Shown here piece by piece: positions 35,982 to 45,320 of a DNA stretch of 64,000 nt. Source of the stretch: Wohlfahrtiimonas chitiniclastica DSM 18708 (GTDB lineage Bacteria > Pseudomonadota > Gammaproteobacteria > Cardiobacteriales > Wohlfahrtiimonadaceae). The notes beneath the pieces were generated by a model. It did no database searches. It saw only the letters and a list, made by a program, of their open reading frames with translations, and was not told the DNA's origin. Within the stretch, counting starts at the first letter, position 1, and each line of letters starts with the position of its first letter. The position numbers were made by a program, and so were the translations under genes. Location: assembly GCF_000375345.1 (NCBI RefSeq), contig NZ_AQXD01000004.1:60054-124053 (forward strand), written 5' to 3'.

Positions 35982-38585
35982 TTATTCGTGATGTTTCACG
36001 TGGAACGATAAATCATCGCCAATGAGCACATGATCTTTTGGCTTAAATTCACCATTTAAGAAGGATTTCGCCAATGGATTTTCTAGATGAATCTGAATCG
36101 CACGTTTCAATGGACGCGCACCAAAGACAGGATCATAACCCACTTCGCCCAACTCATCTAATGCACCATCTGTGATGGCCAACTCGATCTCTTGATCCGC
36201 TAAACGTTTGATCACGCGATCCACTTGTAATTTTGCGATCGAACGAATGTTCTCTTTATTAAGCGGATGGAAGACCACAATGTCATCAATACGGTTGATG
36301 AATTCAGGTCTAAAATGTTGCCCAACCACATCCATCACAGAGGCTTTAATCGCTTCGTACTGATCTTTCTCATCCATGTTCGAAAGCGCATGGGTTTGCT
36401 CTTGAATGATGCCGGAACCTAAGTTGGATGTCATCACAATCACCGTATTTTTAAAGTCCACGGTGCGGCCTTGGCCATCGGTTAAGCGACCATCATCAAG
36501 CACTTGTAAAAGAATGTTAAACACATCCGGATGCGCTTTTTCCACTTCATCCAACAAAATCACAGAATATGGACGGCGACGCACTGCTTCAGTTAAATAA
36601 CCACCTTCCTCATAACCCACATAGCCTGGAGGCGCACCAATTAAACGTGCCACGGAATGTTTCTCCATGAACTCGGACATATCAATGCGGATCATTGCGG
36701 CTTCTGAGTCAAACAAGAAATTTGCCAATGCTTTGGTCAATTCTGTTTTACCGACACCCGTTGGCCCTAAAAATAGGAAGGAGCCAATCGGACGATTAGG
36801 ATCAGATAAGCCCGCACGAGAACGGCGCACGGCATCAGACACCGCAGAGATCGCCTCTTTTTGCCCAATCACTTGGTTCGCTAAAAAGCTTTCCATATGC
36901 AACAATTTTTCGCGTTCACCTTCTAGCATGCGCGTGACCGGAATGCCTGTCCATTTAGAGACAATTTCTGCAATCTCTTCGGACGTCACATTCGTGCGCA
37001 CGAGCTGATTTTTACGTTCAACATCCCCTTCATTTGCCTGCGCTTCTTTAAGCTGCGCCTCTAATTCAGGAATGCGGCCATATTGCAACTCACTCATTTT
37101 CGCTAAATCCCCAGAGCGACGAGCCGCCTCCATTTCATTGCGCGCTTTTTCTAAGTCTTCCTTAATGGAAGTTGCGCCCTGCATCACGCTTTTCTCTTTT
37201 TTCCAAACCTCTTCAAGGTCTGAATACTCTTTTGATAAGTCTTCAATCTCTTGCTCTAAGATTTCTAAGCGTTTTTTAGAGGCATCATCTTTCTCTTTTT
37301 TGATGGCTTCACGCTCGATTTTCAATTGAATCAAACGGCGATCTAATTTATCCATCTCTTCAGGTTTAGAGTCGATTTCCATGCGCACCAAGCTTGCCGC
37401 TTCATCGATAAGATCAATCGCTTTATCAGGCAATTGTCGATCCGTGATGTAACGGTTTGATAAAGTTGCCGCAGCAACAATCGCAGGATCCGTAATTTCC
37501 ACACCATGGTGAATCTCATAGCGCTCTTTTAAACCACGCAAAATGGCAATGGTGTCTTCAACGGTCGGTTCATCCACCAATACACGTTGGAAGCGGCGTT
37601 CAAGCGCTGGATCTTTCTCAATGTATTGACGATATTCATCAAGCGTTGTCGCACCAATACAGTGCAATTCACCGCGTGACAATGCAGGTTTTAACATGTT
37701 ACCCGCATCCATTGCACCATCGCCTTTACCTGCGCCCACCATTGTATGGATTTCATCAATGAATAAAATGATGCGGCCATCTTGTTTGCCAAGCTCATTG
37801 AGCACAGCTTTTAAACGCTCTTCAAACTCACCGCGGAATTTTGCCCCTGCGATCAATGCGCCCATGTCTAAGGATAAAACGGATTTGTTTTTTAAGCCTT
37901 CTGGCACTTCGCCATTGACAATGCGCTGCGCTAAACCTTCAATGATGGCGGTTTTACCCACGCCCGGTTCACCAATCAACACAGGGTTATTTTTTGTGCG
38001 GCGTGACAAGACCTGAATGCAGCGACGAATCTCATCATCACGGCCAATCACAGGATCAAGTTTTCCCTCTTCAGCACGCTTTGTTAAATCCACCGTATAT
38101 TTAGAGAGCGCCTGACGGTTCTCTTCAGAATTTGCATCATTCACGGCTTCACCTCCGCGTAAATTGTCAATCACGGTTGATAATGTCTCTTTTTTCAAAC
38201 CGGCATCTTTTAAAAGGTCGGTAAGCGCCCCTTTTTCTTCTAATATGCCAAGCAAAAAGATCTCTGAGGAGATGTATTGATCCCCACGTGCATTCGCTGC
38301 CTTTTCAGCGGCAATCAATGTGCGTTGAAACTCTTTGCTCACTTGAAAATCATTGGTGCCTTCAACTTGCGGCATTTTCTTGATCAATGCTTCAACATCA
38401 TCGGTCAAACGGTTCACATTGACGCGACACTGACGCAAAATTGGCAACACAGAGCCATCTTTTTGCTTAAGCATGGCAAGCAAAACATGGGCGGGTTCTA
38501 AAAACTGGTTGTGATGCTCAATGGCAATGCTTTGAGCCTCGGATAATGCTGATGTTAAGGTTGTTGTAAATTTTTCTGAACTCAT
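35982..38585 (-). CDS. clpB: ATP-dependent disaggregase ClpB
   Basis: Hsp100 chaperone that rescues aggregated proteins with DnaK. 867 residues, normal for ClpB. Order: N-terminal repeat domain, NBD1 with Walker [10 protein letters not shown] and Walker B LFIDEIH, the coiled-coil middle domain (about 405-525, Lys/Glu-rich), and NBD2 with [10 protein letters not shown] and [10 protein letters not shown]. The C-terminal tail ends FHVKHHE and coincides with a parS-like sequence, so its codons may be constrained. A sigma-32 promoter is upstream and the start has AAGGAG. Confidence 0.98.
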   Translation of the reverse strand: MSSEKFTTTLTSALSEAQSIAIEHHNQFLEPAHVLLAMLKQKDGSVLPILRQCRVNVNRLTDDVEALIKKMPQVEGTNDFQVSKEFQRTLIAAEKAANARGDQYISSEIFLLGILEEKGALTDLLKDAGLKKETLSTVIDNLRGGEAVNDANSEENRQALSKYTVDLTKRAEEGKLDPVIGRDDEIRRCIQVLSRRTKNNPVLIGEPGVGKTAIIEGLAQRIVNGEVPEGLKNKSVLSLDMGALIAGAKFRGEFEERLKAVLNELGKQDGRIILFIDEIHTMVGAGKGDGAMDAGNMLKPALSRGELHCIGATTLDEYRQYIEKDPALERRFQRVLVDEPTVEDTIAILRGLKERYEIHHGVEITDPAIVAAATLSNRYITDRQLPDKAIDLIDEAASLVRMEIDSKPEEMDKLDRRLIQLKIEREAIKKEKDDASKKRLEILEQEIEDLSKEYSDLEEVWKKEKSVMQGATSIKEDLEKARNEMEAARRSGDLAKMSELQYGRIPELEAQLKEAQANEGDVERKNQLVRTNVTSEEIAEIVSKWTGIPVTRMLEGEREKLLHMESFLANQVIGQKEAISAVSDAVRRSRAGLSDPNRPIGSFLFLGPTGVGKTELTKALANFLFDSEAAMIRIDMSEFMEKHSVARLIGAPPGYVGYEEGGYLTEAVRRRPYSVILLDEVEKAHPDVFNILLQVLDDGRLTDGQGRTVDFKNTVIVMTSNLGSGIIQEQTHALSNMDEKDQYEAIKASVMDVVGQHFRPEFINRIDDIVVFHPLNKENIRSIAKLQVDRVIKRLADQEIELAITDGALDELGEVGYDPVFGARPLKRAIQIHLENPLAKSFLNGEFKPKDHVLIGDDLSFHVKHHE
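35992..36007. other. parS: parS-like site inside the 3' end of clpB
   Basis: TGTTTCACGTGGAACG. Read on the minus strand this is CGTTCCACGTGAAACA, one mismatch from the Bacillus-type parS TGTTCCACGTGAAACA. It lies in the last codons of clpB, encoding FHVKH. Confidence 0.7.
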
Positions 38586-38634
38586 CGTTGGTTCTCCTTA
38601 TCAGTAATTTTTTATTAATCTTTGCTGACTAACA

Positions 38635-38662
38635 TAATGGGACTGAAATTAAAAAAAACAAG
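38635..38662 (-). promoter_or_regulatory. Sigma-32 heat-shock promoter of clpB
   Basis: On the minus strand, CTTGTT (38657-38662), a 14-bp spacer and TCCCATTA (38635-38642), close to the consensus CTTGAA-N14-CCCCATNT. It lies about 50 bp before the clpB start. One TTATCCACA box (38677-38685) is just upstream. Confidence 0.75.
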
Positions 38663-38700
38663 AGCGATTCACAAAGTTATCCACAGCTTTTTTGAGGTGC

Positions 38701-38728
38701 AAAAAAACCCCGATCAGAACCGGGGTTT
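38701..38728 (-). terminator. Terminator of the cold-shock gene
   Basis: Stem AACCCCG/CGGGGTT (38706-38712 with 38721-38727). The minus-strand transcript then runs into seven T. Confidence 0.8.
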
Positions 38729-38830
38729 AATTCAATAGAAAGATACGTTTTAATACTTATATTCACTCTCAGTTTGAGAACAATATCTTAAAACACATTT
38801 TCTTATTATATATCAGTGTAATAGAGTCTA

Positions 38831-39034
38831 TTAAAGACCACGACAAACAGTAGTTTGTAAACCTTTGTCGCCTTCTTTAGCTTCAAATTCTACCTTCTGA
38901 CCTTCCGCTAAAGTACGGAAGCCATCACCTTGAATCGTTGAAAAGTGAACGAATACATCTGGTGAACCATCTTCAGGAGTGATGAAACCAAAACCTTTAG
39001 ACTCATTGAACCATTTTACAGTTCCGATACGCAT
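38831..39034 (-). CDS. CspA-family cold-shock protein
   Basis: A 67-residue RNA-binding protein of one OB-fold. RNP1 KGFGFI and RNP2 VFVHFS motifs are intact. The start is ATG 39034 ([14 protein letters not shown]); the longer open frame has no homology. It acts as an RNA chaperone. The gap upstream (39035-39323, 289 bp, AT-rich, divergent from folK) is long enough for the structured 5' leader typical of csp genes; I see no clear cold-box. Confidence 0.95.
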   Translation of the reverse strand: MRIGTVKWFNESKGFGFITPEDGSPDVFVHFSTIQGDGFRTLAEGQKVEFEAKEGDKGLQTTVCRGL

Positions 39035-39323
39035 ATTTAACCTCAAACAAAGAGTGACTATATTCATAGTCGTTTTCAAACCACTTACCCAAATGGATAA
39101 GCCTCACCACAAATTTAATAGTGATGCTCATTACATTACGTGTTATTTGTATGCTTTGCAACAAAAATGATCAAATAAATGAAATATTAATCAAAATACC
39201 GCAAATGTGTCTTTGCTACGCTGTATCATAAAATACATAACCCATTGATATTAAAAGCGAGAGTTGCATGCAATAAAAAAGCGTATATGATGAGCTTTTG
39301 ATCACCAAATTTAATCCATTATT

Positions 39324-39812
39324 ATGCATTCATTATCAACCACCTACATTGCACTGGGCGCAAATCTTGAAAATCCAGTAGCACAGCTCACAACAGCGCT
39401 TGAAGAGATCGCACAATTGCCCAACACGTCGATCATTGAACGCTCAAAATTCTATCGCACCAAACCCATAGGCCCCGCACAGCCTGACATCATCAATGCT
39501 GTGATTGCCTTGCAAACCGCTTTATCACCTTATGAGCTTTTGCATGCCCTACAAGCCATTGAGCTCAAGCATGGGCGCACACGTACAGTTCGTTTTGGCG
39601 CGCGCACTTTGGATTTGGATGTATTGCTTTATGAGGATTGGGTCAATGATGATTCCGCGCTCATTGTGCCTCATCCAAGAATGCACGAGCGCAATTTTGT
39701 GTTGATTCCCCTTTATGAAATTGCGCCCGATTTAATCTTGCCACAAGGGGCCATTGTCGATCTCATTGCCCGCAATGACCCTGAAGATTATGTGATTCCG
39801 TTAGATCTTTAA
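39324..39812 (+). CDS. folK: HPPK: 6-hydroxymethyl-7,8-dihydropterin pyrophosphokinase
   Basis: Transfers pyrophosphate from ATP to the pterin in folate synthesis. 162 residues; motifs YIALGANLENP at the start, RSKFYRTKPIGPAQPD, and RFGARTLDLDVLLY (metal-binding DLD) followed by PHPRMHERNFVL. It is a stand-alone gene here, not next to folB or pcnB. Its end overlaps the convergent MFS gene by four bases. Confidence 0.96.
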   Translation: MHSLSTTYIALGANLENPVAQLTTALEEIAQLPNTSIIERSKFYRTKPIGPAQPDIINAVIALQTALSPYELLHALQAIELKHGRTRTVRFGARTLDLDVLLYEDWVNDDSALIVPHPRMHERNFVLIPLYEIAPDLILPQGAIVDLIARNDPEDYVIPLDL

Positions 39813-41074
39813 AGGCGAAAGCGCTTGGCCACAAAGCCTAAGGCAACGCCAAGCACACAAAGGAAAATCAGATAATGGGTGACAAAGTTCTCATTCAATT
39901 GCTCGGCGATCACGGGCACTAAAAATGTGGTGAGCCCACCAAAGAGTGCATTCCCAATGTTATAAGAAAAGCCCATGCCCGATAAACGCACATGCGGCTC
40001 ATATAAACGTACAATGAAGATCGGCACACACGCCACTAAGCCTAAAAAGAGCGAACTTGCCATATATAGTGATGCAATCAAGGTGTGATCGCCGCCCTGC
40101 CCAAGAGCATTGAAGAAAATCGTGCTGCTGATGCCTAAAATCGTCGCAAACACAATCATCGTGCGTGGCAAGCCAATGCGATCCACCAATAAGCCAGCAA
40201 TCACGCTGCCAATGATGTTCATTGCCGTGGCCAACAATGCAATTTTATTGACAAAATCTGCAGGCAATCCATAAAGTTCTGATTTCATTAAATTTGGAAT
40301 GAGCAGCACCATAATGACGCCTGTCATTAATAGCCACGTGCTCATGACGCCCCAAAAGCTCTCTTTTAAATATTTTTGCAACACTGTTTTCATGGGGAAT
40401 TCGCTGCTTTTTTTGCGCTCTTCTTTAAATTGTAAAAAGACCGGCGTTTCTTGCAATGAGCGACGTAAATAGAGCGCCAATAACCCTAAGCCACCCCCAA
40501 TGATGAAAGGAAAACGCCATGCATATGCGTGGATTTCTGCTTCCGTAAAAATGAAGTTCAATGAGGTGGAAATGGCATAACCAATGAACACCCCAAAGGT
40601 GAGCCCTGCAGCAATTAAACTATTGGCAAGCCCCATATGATGCGATTTGACATGCTCTGTGACAAAAACATGCGCGCTTGGCACTTCGCCCCCTAACGCG
40701 ATCCCCTGCAATAAACGCATGCACAGCAATAAAAGCGGCGCCCAAACGCCAATGTCATCAAATGTGGGCAATAAACCGATGGCTAAGGTTGGCACAGCCA
40801 TTAAAAAGAGCGAGATCATAAACATGCGTTTACGTCCCACAATGTCGCCAAAGGGCGCTAAAATCATGCCACTTAATGGGCGCACAAAATAGGCCACCGC
40901 ATAGATGCCATAAATCATCATCAAAGAATCAAGTCCCGATTGCTCCGGGAAAAAGTGCTGTTTTAAAATGGGAATAAAGGTCAAAAAGACAATGAAATCA
41001 TAAAACTCCAACGCGCCGCCTAATGAGGAGAGCGAGAGCGTTTTAATGTCTGACCGAGTCAATGCTTGTTTCAT
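39809..41074 (-). CDS. MFS transporter, metabolite:H+ symporter (ProP/KgtP-like) family
   Basis: A 421-residue, twelve-helix permease. ATG 41074 is chosen because TAGGAT is six bases upstream. Helix-1 text GALEFYDFIVF, the loop motif GRKRMFMISL and LQGIALGGEVPSA are typical of MHS proteins (proline/betaine, ketoglutarate, citrate or shikimate importers). The substrate cannot be determined. It is not in an operon. Confidence 0.85.
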   Translation of the reverse strand: MKQALTRSDIKTLSLSSLGGALEFYDFIVFLTFIPILKQHFFPEQSGLDSLMMIYGIYAVAYFVRPLSGMILAPFGDIVGRKRMFMISLFLMAVPTLAIGLLPTFDDIGVWAPLLLLCMRLLQGIALGGEVPSAHVFVTEHVKSHHMGLANSLIAAGLTFGVFIGYAISTSLNFIFTEAEIHAYAWRFPFIIGGGLGLLALYLRRSLQETPVFLQFKEERKKSSEFPMKTVLQKYLKESFWGVMSTWLLMTGVIMVLLIPNLMKSELYGLPADFVNKIALLATAMNIIGSVIAGLLVDRIGLPRTMIVFATILGISSTIFFNALGQGGDHTLIASLYMASSLFLGLVACVPIFIVRLYEPHVRLSGMGFSYNIGNALFGGLTTFLVPVIAEQLNENFVTHYLIFLCVLGVALGFVAKRFRL

Positions 41075-41147
41075 ATCCATCCTAGAGTTGATCAACAAAA
41101 TTCGCATCTTACTCCAAATGAATGGATTTTGCCCTGTGTTGCGGACA

Positions 41148-41173
41148 TAAAAAAACCTCGTGATTACACGAGG
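41148..41173 (-). terminator. Terminator of zinT
   Basis: Stem CCTCGTG/CACGAGG (41156-41162 with 41167-41173, loop ATTA), followed on the minus strand by a run of at least five T. Confidence 0.8.
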
Positions 41174-41219
41174 CTTATGTTTGGATCAATGAATAAAATA
41201 AAGCAAAATATCCGTTTCA

Positions 41220-41912
41220 TCAGTGCGCCAACATCTCTTCGACCACCTCTGCATTTGATAATGCATCAGGATAATAGGTCGGCCAATTGCTCAATTCATC
41301 AAACAACGCTTCTTGGGACTCATTGCCCATGTACAAATGGAAATGATCCGCCGCGCGAGGCTCAATGATGTGATCGCTGAACTGAATGAATAAAGGCGCA
41401 CCTGAATCCTTTTGCTGACACTCAAAAAGATAGCGCACGCCACGGTTGCCCTTTCGATACGTTAAAATTTTATGCCCTGCAGGTGCATATTCACAAAATG
41501 TGGATTTTTCTTTCGCATGAAAGGCAATCACATTGCCATCAATCACAATGTTTTCCACATCGGTGGCATAACCTTTTGTGTAATATGCTTTGTACTCTTG
41601 TGCCGTTTGATCGCCTTTATCCGCCGCTTTTTTCTCCATCACAGCATCAAGCTCACCGCTTAAAATGAGTGGATAAACAGAACGCCATGCACCTTGCCAA
41701 TCGCTCAATGAACGATCTTTGACATCTTGATCCTCAAAATAGCCTTTGCTCGCTTGAATCTGTTTTTCCGTCATCGGTGCATGATGATGCCCATGATGGT
41801 GATGGCTATGATCGTGGTCATGATCATGATCATGCGAGCCGTGGGCAAATGCGCCAGAAAGTGATAAACCCATCGCCATCGATAGGGCCAATAACAACTG
41901 CTTTTGTTGCAT
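41220..41912 (-). CDS. zinT: ZinT-type periplasmic zinc/cadmium-binding protein
   Basis: A 230-residue secreted protein: signal peptide (MQQKQLLLALSMAMGLSL, cleavage near AFA-H), a His/Asp-rich stretch (about 24-45, HDHDHDHDH and HHHHGHHH), then the ZinT domain with DWQGAWRSVYPL, and the C-terminal ADHFHLYMG zinc site. It binds zinc and helps deliver it to the ZnuABC importer. Zur control is expected; TGTTATAGCACA at 41942-41953 is only a half-match. A Fur-like sequence (41991-42009) is also upstream. Confidence 0.93.
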   Translation of the reverse strand: MQQKQLLLALSMAMGLSLSGAFAHGSHDHDHDHDHSHHHHGHHHAPMTEKQIQASKGYFEDQDVKDRSLSDWQGAWRSVYPLILSGELDAVMEKKAADKGDQTAQEYKAYYTKGYATDVENIVIDGNVIAFHAKEKSTFCEYAPAGHKILTYRKGNRGVRYLFECQQKDSGAPLFIQFSDHIIEPRAADHFHLYMGNESQEALFDELSNWPTYYPDALSNAEVVEEMLAH

Positions 41913-42054
41913 GTTACTCTCCTAAAAGTTAAAGGGATCAATGTTATAGCACAGGTTTTTCTGTATTGACTGAACACTTTTTATGCAAACAAGAATCATT
42001 CTCATAATTGCTTCGATCCTGCAGGAATTTGCATCATTTTGCAGAATTTTTCTG

Positions 42055-42060
42055 TATAAT
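42055..42060 (+). promoter_or_regulatory. -10 element of loiP
   Basis: Perfect TATAAT. Its transcript would start near 42067, placing the parS site at 42076-42091 in the 5' leader of loiP. Confidence 0.5.
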
Positions 42061-42075
42061 TTACGCCATTCAAAA

Positions 42076-42091
42076 CGTTTCACGTGAAACA
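42076..42091. other. parS: parS centromere site (15/16)
   Basis: CGTTTCACGTGAAACA differs from the consensus TGTTTCACGTGAAACA only at the first base. The 14-bp core 42077-42090 is a perfect palindrome. It is intergenic, between zinT and loiP. Confidence 0.85.
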
Positions 42092-42114
42092 TTAACAACA
42101 ATAATGAGGATCAT

Positions 42115-42858
42115 ATGCACACATCACGTTGGCTCATTGCATCAGCTGCACTTTTAACCTTAACGGCATGTAAAGGTTTATCCTTAGAAGATACGCTGTC
42201 TCTTGGCATGCAAAGCGCGCAAATTATGTCGTTATCTGACAATGACATCAAACAATTGACGCAAAAATCCTGCCAAGAAATGGACTCAAAAAATAAAGTG
42301 GCGCCAGCGAATAGCGCATATACTCAGCGCCTCAATCGCATTGCCAATGCGCTTGGCCACAATGTCAATGGCACGCCCGTCAATTATAAAGTCTACCTAA
42401 CCAATGATGTGAATGCATGGGCGATGGCCAATGGCTGCGTGCGCGTTTACAGCGGTTTGATGGATAAGATGACGGACAATGAAATCCAAGGTGTGCTCGG
42501 TCATGAACTCGGTCATGTGGCGCTTGGACACAGCAAAAAAAGTGTACAAGTGGCTTATGCAACAGAACTCGCGCGCAACACCATCGTCAAAACCGCCAAC
42601 AGCTCCATTGCGGATTTAACCAGTTCACAATTGGGCGATTTGGCGCAAAAATTGGTGAATTCTCAATTCTCTCAATCCCAAGAATTGGCGGCGGACAACT
42701 TTTCGTATGATTATTTGAAAAAACGTAACCTTAACCCAGCCGGCATTGCCTCAGCATTTGATAAATTAGGTGGCGGCAGCTCATTACTTAGCACGCACCC
42801 AGCTTCATCAAAACGCTCGAACAACATTCGTCAGCGCATGTTGGCAGATCAAAAGTAG
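42115..42858 (+). CDS. loiP: M48 metalloprotease lipoprotein, LoiP-like
   Basis: A 247-residue outer-membrane-type lipoprotein protease. The N-terminal signal ends in lipobox LTAC (Cys at about 19). The zinc motif is GHELGHVALGH (HExxH), and the third ligand region is SQELAADNFSYDYL. Size and layout match LoiP (YggG), which degrades damaged envelope proteins in concert with BepA. Shine-Dalgarno TGAGGA. It is monocistronic. Confidence 0.88.
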   Translation: MHTSRWLIASAALLTLTACKGLSLEDTLSLGMQSAQIMSLSDNDIKQLTQKSCQEMDSKNKVAPANSAYTQRLNRIANALGHNVNGTPVNYKVYLTNDVNAWAMANGCVRVYSGLMDKMTDNEIQGVLGHELGHVALGHSKKSVQVAYATELARNTIVKTANSSIADLTSSQLGDLAQKLVNSQFSQSQELAADNFSYDYLKKRNLNPAGIASAFDKLGGGSSLLSTHPASSKRSNNIRQRMLADQK

Positions 42859-42865
42859 TCCATAA

Positions 42866-42901
42866 AAAAAGCCATCCATACTCATTTATGGATGGCTTTT
42901 T
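42866..42901. terminator. Bidirectional terminator between loiP and queA
   Basis: Stem GCCATCCATA/TATGGATGGC (42871-42880 with 42887-42896), with A and T runs on each side. Confidence 0.9.
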
Positions 42902-42913
42902 AAAACTCAATGC

Positions 42914-43936
42914 TTAAGGCATTAAAATCATCGCATCACCATAACTGAAGAAACGATATTGATCATCCACCGCATGTTGATAAATCTTCTGAATGCGCTC
43001 ATAGCCCATAAAAGTGGACACAAGCACCATCAATGTGGATTTTGGCAAATGAAAATTGGTGATCAAGGCATCAATCACATGAAATTCAAAGCCTGGCTTG
43101 ATGAAGATGTTTGTATCCCCCTCAAAGGCTTTGAGCGTGCCATCAAGTGCGGCGGTTTCTAATGAGCGGCACACCGTTGTGCCCACAGCAATCACGCGTT
43201 TACCTGCCGCTTTCGTGGCTAAAATGCGATCAATGGCGGATTGTGGCACAGAGATCCACTCTTTATGCATCACATGTTGATCAAGCGCCTCTTCACGCAC
43301 AGGTTTAAATGTACCGGCGCCGACATGAAGCGTCACTTCCACAAAGGATGCGCCTTTCTCTTCAATCGCGTGCATCAACTCTTTCGTAAAATGCAAACCG
43401 GCCGTTGGCGCGGCAACGGCACCTTTCTCTTTACTGAAAACCGTTTGATAACGCTCTTTATCAAAATCACTGTCATCACGCACAATGTAAGGCGGCAATG
43501 GCATGTGCCCCATTTTTTCTAAAATGGGAAACACCGCACTACCATCGACCGTTTCAAAAATAAAGAAGCTGTCATCCCTTGCCACCATTTTAAAGACAGG
43601 CTGATCTTCTACATAAATGATCTGTCCCTCTTTTGGCGATTTGCTTGCACGGGTTTGCGCTAAAAATGAGGTTTCACTCAATAAGCGCTCAACCAAAATC
43701 TCAACCGCCCCGCCTGTTTCTTTATGGGCAAACACGCGCGCTGGCAATACGCGCGTATTGTTAATCACCAATAAATCACCCGGTTCAATATAATCGATGA
43801 TGTCTTTGAAGATTTTATCTTCAATCTCATCACCTTTTGCCACCAATAAACGCGAGGATTCACGATCCTCTTTTGGAAACTGCGCGATCAACGATTCAGG
43901 TAAATGGTAATCGTAATCGGAAATTTTATCTTTCAT
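42914..43936 (-). CDS. queA: S-adenosylmethionine:tRNA ribosyltransferase-isomerase
   Basis: Forms epoxyqueuosine in tRNA wobble position 34. 340 residues from ATG 43936; motifs DYDYHLPESLIAQ at the N-terminus, VINNTRVLPAR, APTAGLHFT, HVGAGTFKPV and LITNFHLPKSTL. It overlaps the end of lysA by 11 bp, so the two are translationally coupled in an unusual pairing; tgt is not in view. Confidence 0.97.
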   Translation of the reverse strand: MKDKISDYDYHLPESLIAQFPKEDRESSRLLVAKGDEIEDKIFKDIIDYIEPGDLLVINNTRVLPARVFAHKETGGAVEILVERLLSETSFLAQTRASKSPKEGQIIYVEDQPVFKMVARDDSFFIFETVDGSAVFPILEKMGHMPLPPYIVRDDSDFDKERYQTVFSKEKGAVAAPTAGLHFTKELMHAIEEKGASFVEVTLHVGAGTFKPVREEALDQHVMHKEWISVPQSAIDRILATKAAGKRVIAVGTTVCRSLETAALDGTLKAFEGDTNIFIKPGFEFHVIDALITNFHLPKSTLMVLVSTFMGYERIQKIYQHAVDDQYRFFSYGDAMILMP

Positions 43937-45167
43937 CAAAACTCACTACTTTTTCATTGGCAAATAGATCTTCTAAGCGCTCGCGCTCACGAATCAAGTA
44001 AGCCTGATCTTGATCAATGAGGATTTCGGCGGCGCGTCCACGTGTATTATAGTTCGAACTCATCACAAAACCATATGCGCCCGCTTGTTTGACCACTAAA
44101 ATGTCACCGGCTGACAATGCCAAATCACGATTTTTACCCAAAAAGTCGCCAGTTTCACACACAGGTCCCACAATGTCATAGTTATGCACAGGCGCATCAC
44201 TCGCTTTAGTTGTTTCAATGCGCATCCATGATTCATAAAGCGCTGGGCGAATCAAATCATTCATGGCAGCATCGACCACGGCAAAGTGTTTGCCTTCATT
44301 CTCTTTTGTTAAAATCACTTCTGTTAATAAGTAACCAGAATCACCCACAATCGAGCGCCCTGGCTCCATCGTCATCACTAAATCGCGATCACCGAGTTTT
44401 TCATAAATCATGTCCACTAAGGTTTGTGGCGTGATCAATGTTTCCCCTTGATAATCAATGCCAAGACCACCGCCCATGTCAAAATGCTCAAGCTCAATGC
44501 CCTTCTCTTTTAAGGCATCAATCAGTGTCAACATGCGATCAACCGCATCACAATACGGGGATAATTCCGTCAATTGTGAACCAATGTGGCAATCAATCCC
44601 TTTAATGGCAATGTGTGGCAATTGATGCGCCGCTTCATATAAACGCACGGCTTGATCATACGGAATGCCAAACTTATTTTCACGAAGGCCGGTAGAAATA
44701 TAAGGATGGGTTTTTGCATCCACATCAGGATTCACGCGAAATGAAATTGGCGCCATTAAACCTAACTGCCCAGCCTCTTCATTGAGCCTATAAAGCTCAG
44801 CCTCTGACTCCACATTAAAACAATGAATGCCCGTTTCTAACGCAAAACGTAAATCTTCACGCGTTTTACCCACGCCTGAAAAAATTACCTTGGTCGGATC
44901 ACCGCCCGCTTTTAACACACGCAATAATTCACCACGCGAGACAATGTCAAAACCTGCCCCTAAATCTGCCAATAAACGAATGACAGATAAATTGCTGTTC
45001 GCTTTCACGGCATAACAGATCAAATGCTTTCGTGCGCCAAAGGCATCTTGATAACGTTTGAACGCTTCTGTGATGCTTGCTTTTGAATACACATAAAGTG
45101 GGGTGCCGTAAGTTTTGACCAAATCTTCAATGGCCACTTGTTCAATGTGAGATGTCAATTGGGACAT
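43926..45167 (-). CDS. lysA: Diaminopimelate decarboxylase
   Basis: PLP enzyme for the last step of lysine synthesis. 413 residues of the alanine-racemase-like TIM barrel. The PLP lysine lies in CYAVKANSNL, the glycine-rich phosphate loop in DMGGGLGIDY, and the catalytic Cys in GPVCETGD. The start codon directly follows the lptM stop (TAA-ATG), with GGAGCG in lptM as ribosome site. lptM-lysA is the usual order in many Proteobacteria, but here queA rather than dapF follows. Confidence 0.97.
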   Translation of the reverse strand: MSQLTSHIEQVAIEDLVKTYGTPLYVYSKASITEAFKRYQDAFGARKHLICYAVKANSNLSVIRLLADLGAGFDIVSRGELLRVLKAGGDPTKVIFSGVGKTREDLRFALETGIHCFNVESEAELYRLNEEAGQLGLMAPISFRVNPDVDAKTHPYISTGLRENKFGIPYDQAVRLYEAAHQLPHIAIKGIDCHIGSQLTELSPYCDAVDRMLTLIDALKEKGIELEHFDMGGGLGIDYQGETLITPQTLVDMIYEKLGDRDLVMTMEPGRSIVGDSGYLLTEVILTKENEGKHFAVVDAAMNDLIRPALYESWMRIETTKASDAPVHNYDIVGPVCETGDFLGKNRDLALSAGDILVVKQAGAYGFVMSSNYNTRGRAAEILIDQDQAYLIRERERLEDLFANEKVVSFDER

Positions 45168-45287
45168 TTATCGCTCCGATGATGATTGTTGTTCTGTTGA
45201 ATGTTGATCTGGTAAGTACAACGGCCCTTTTTGACCACAAGCGTGTAAAAAGAAGCTCAAACCCACCACACATAAAATCTTTTTCAT
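45168..45287 (-). CDS. lptM: LptM (YifL) small lipoprotein
   Basis: A 39-residue lipoprotein. The signal peptide MKKILCVVGLSFFLHAC ends in the lipidated cysteine, followed by the family hallmark GQKGPLYLP. A hydrophilic Gln/Ser tail completes it. LptM helps LptD form its proper disulfides in the LPS export machine. Stop and lysA start are adjacent, so the two genes form an operon. Confidence 0.9.
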   Translation of the reverse strand: MKKILCVVGLSFFLHACGQKGPLYLPDQHSTEQQSSSER

Positions 45288-45320
45288 AACTCTAATCTCT
45301 TGATTCCAATCAGGGAAAAA

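Noticed and set aside
41942-41953. Zur box before zinT
   Set aside because: Only one half resembles the Zur pattern; too weak to list as a site.
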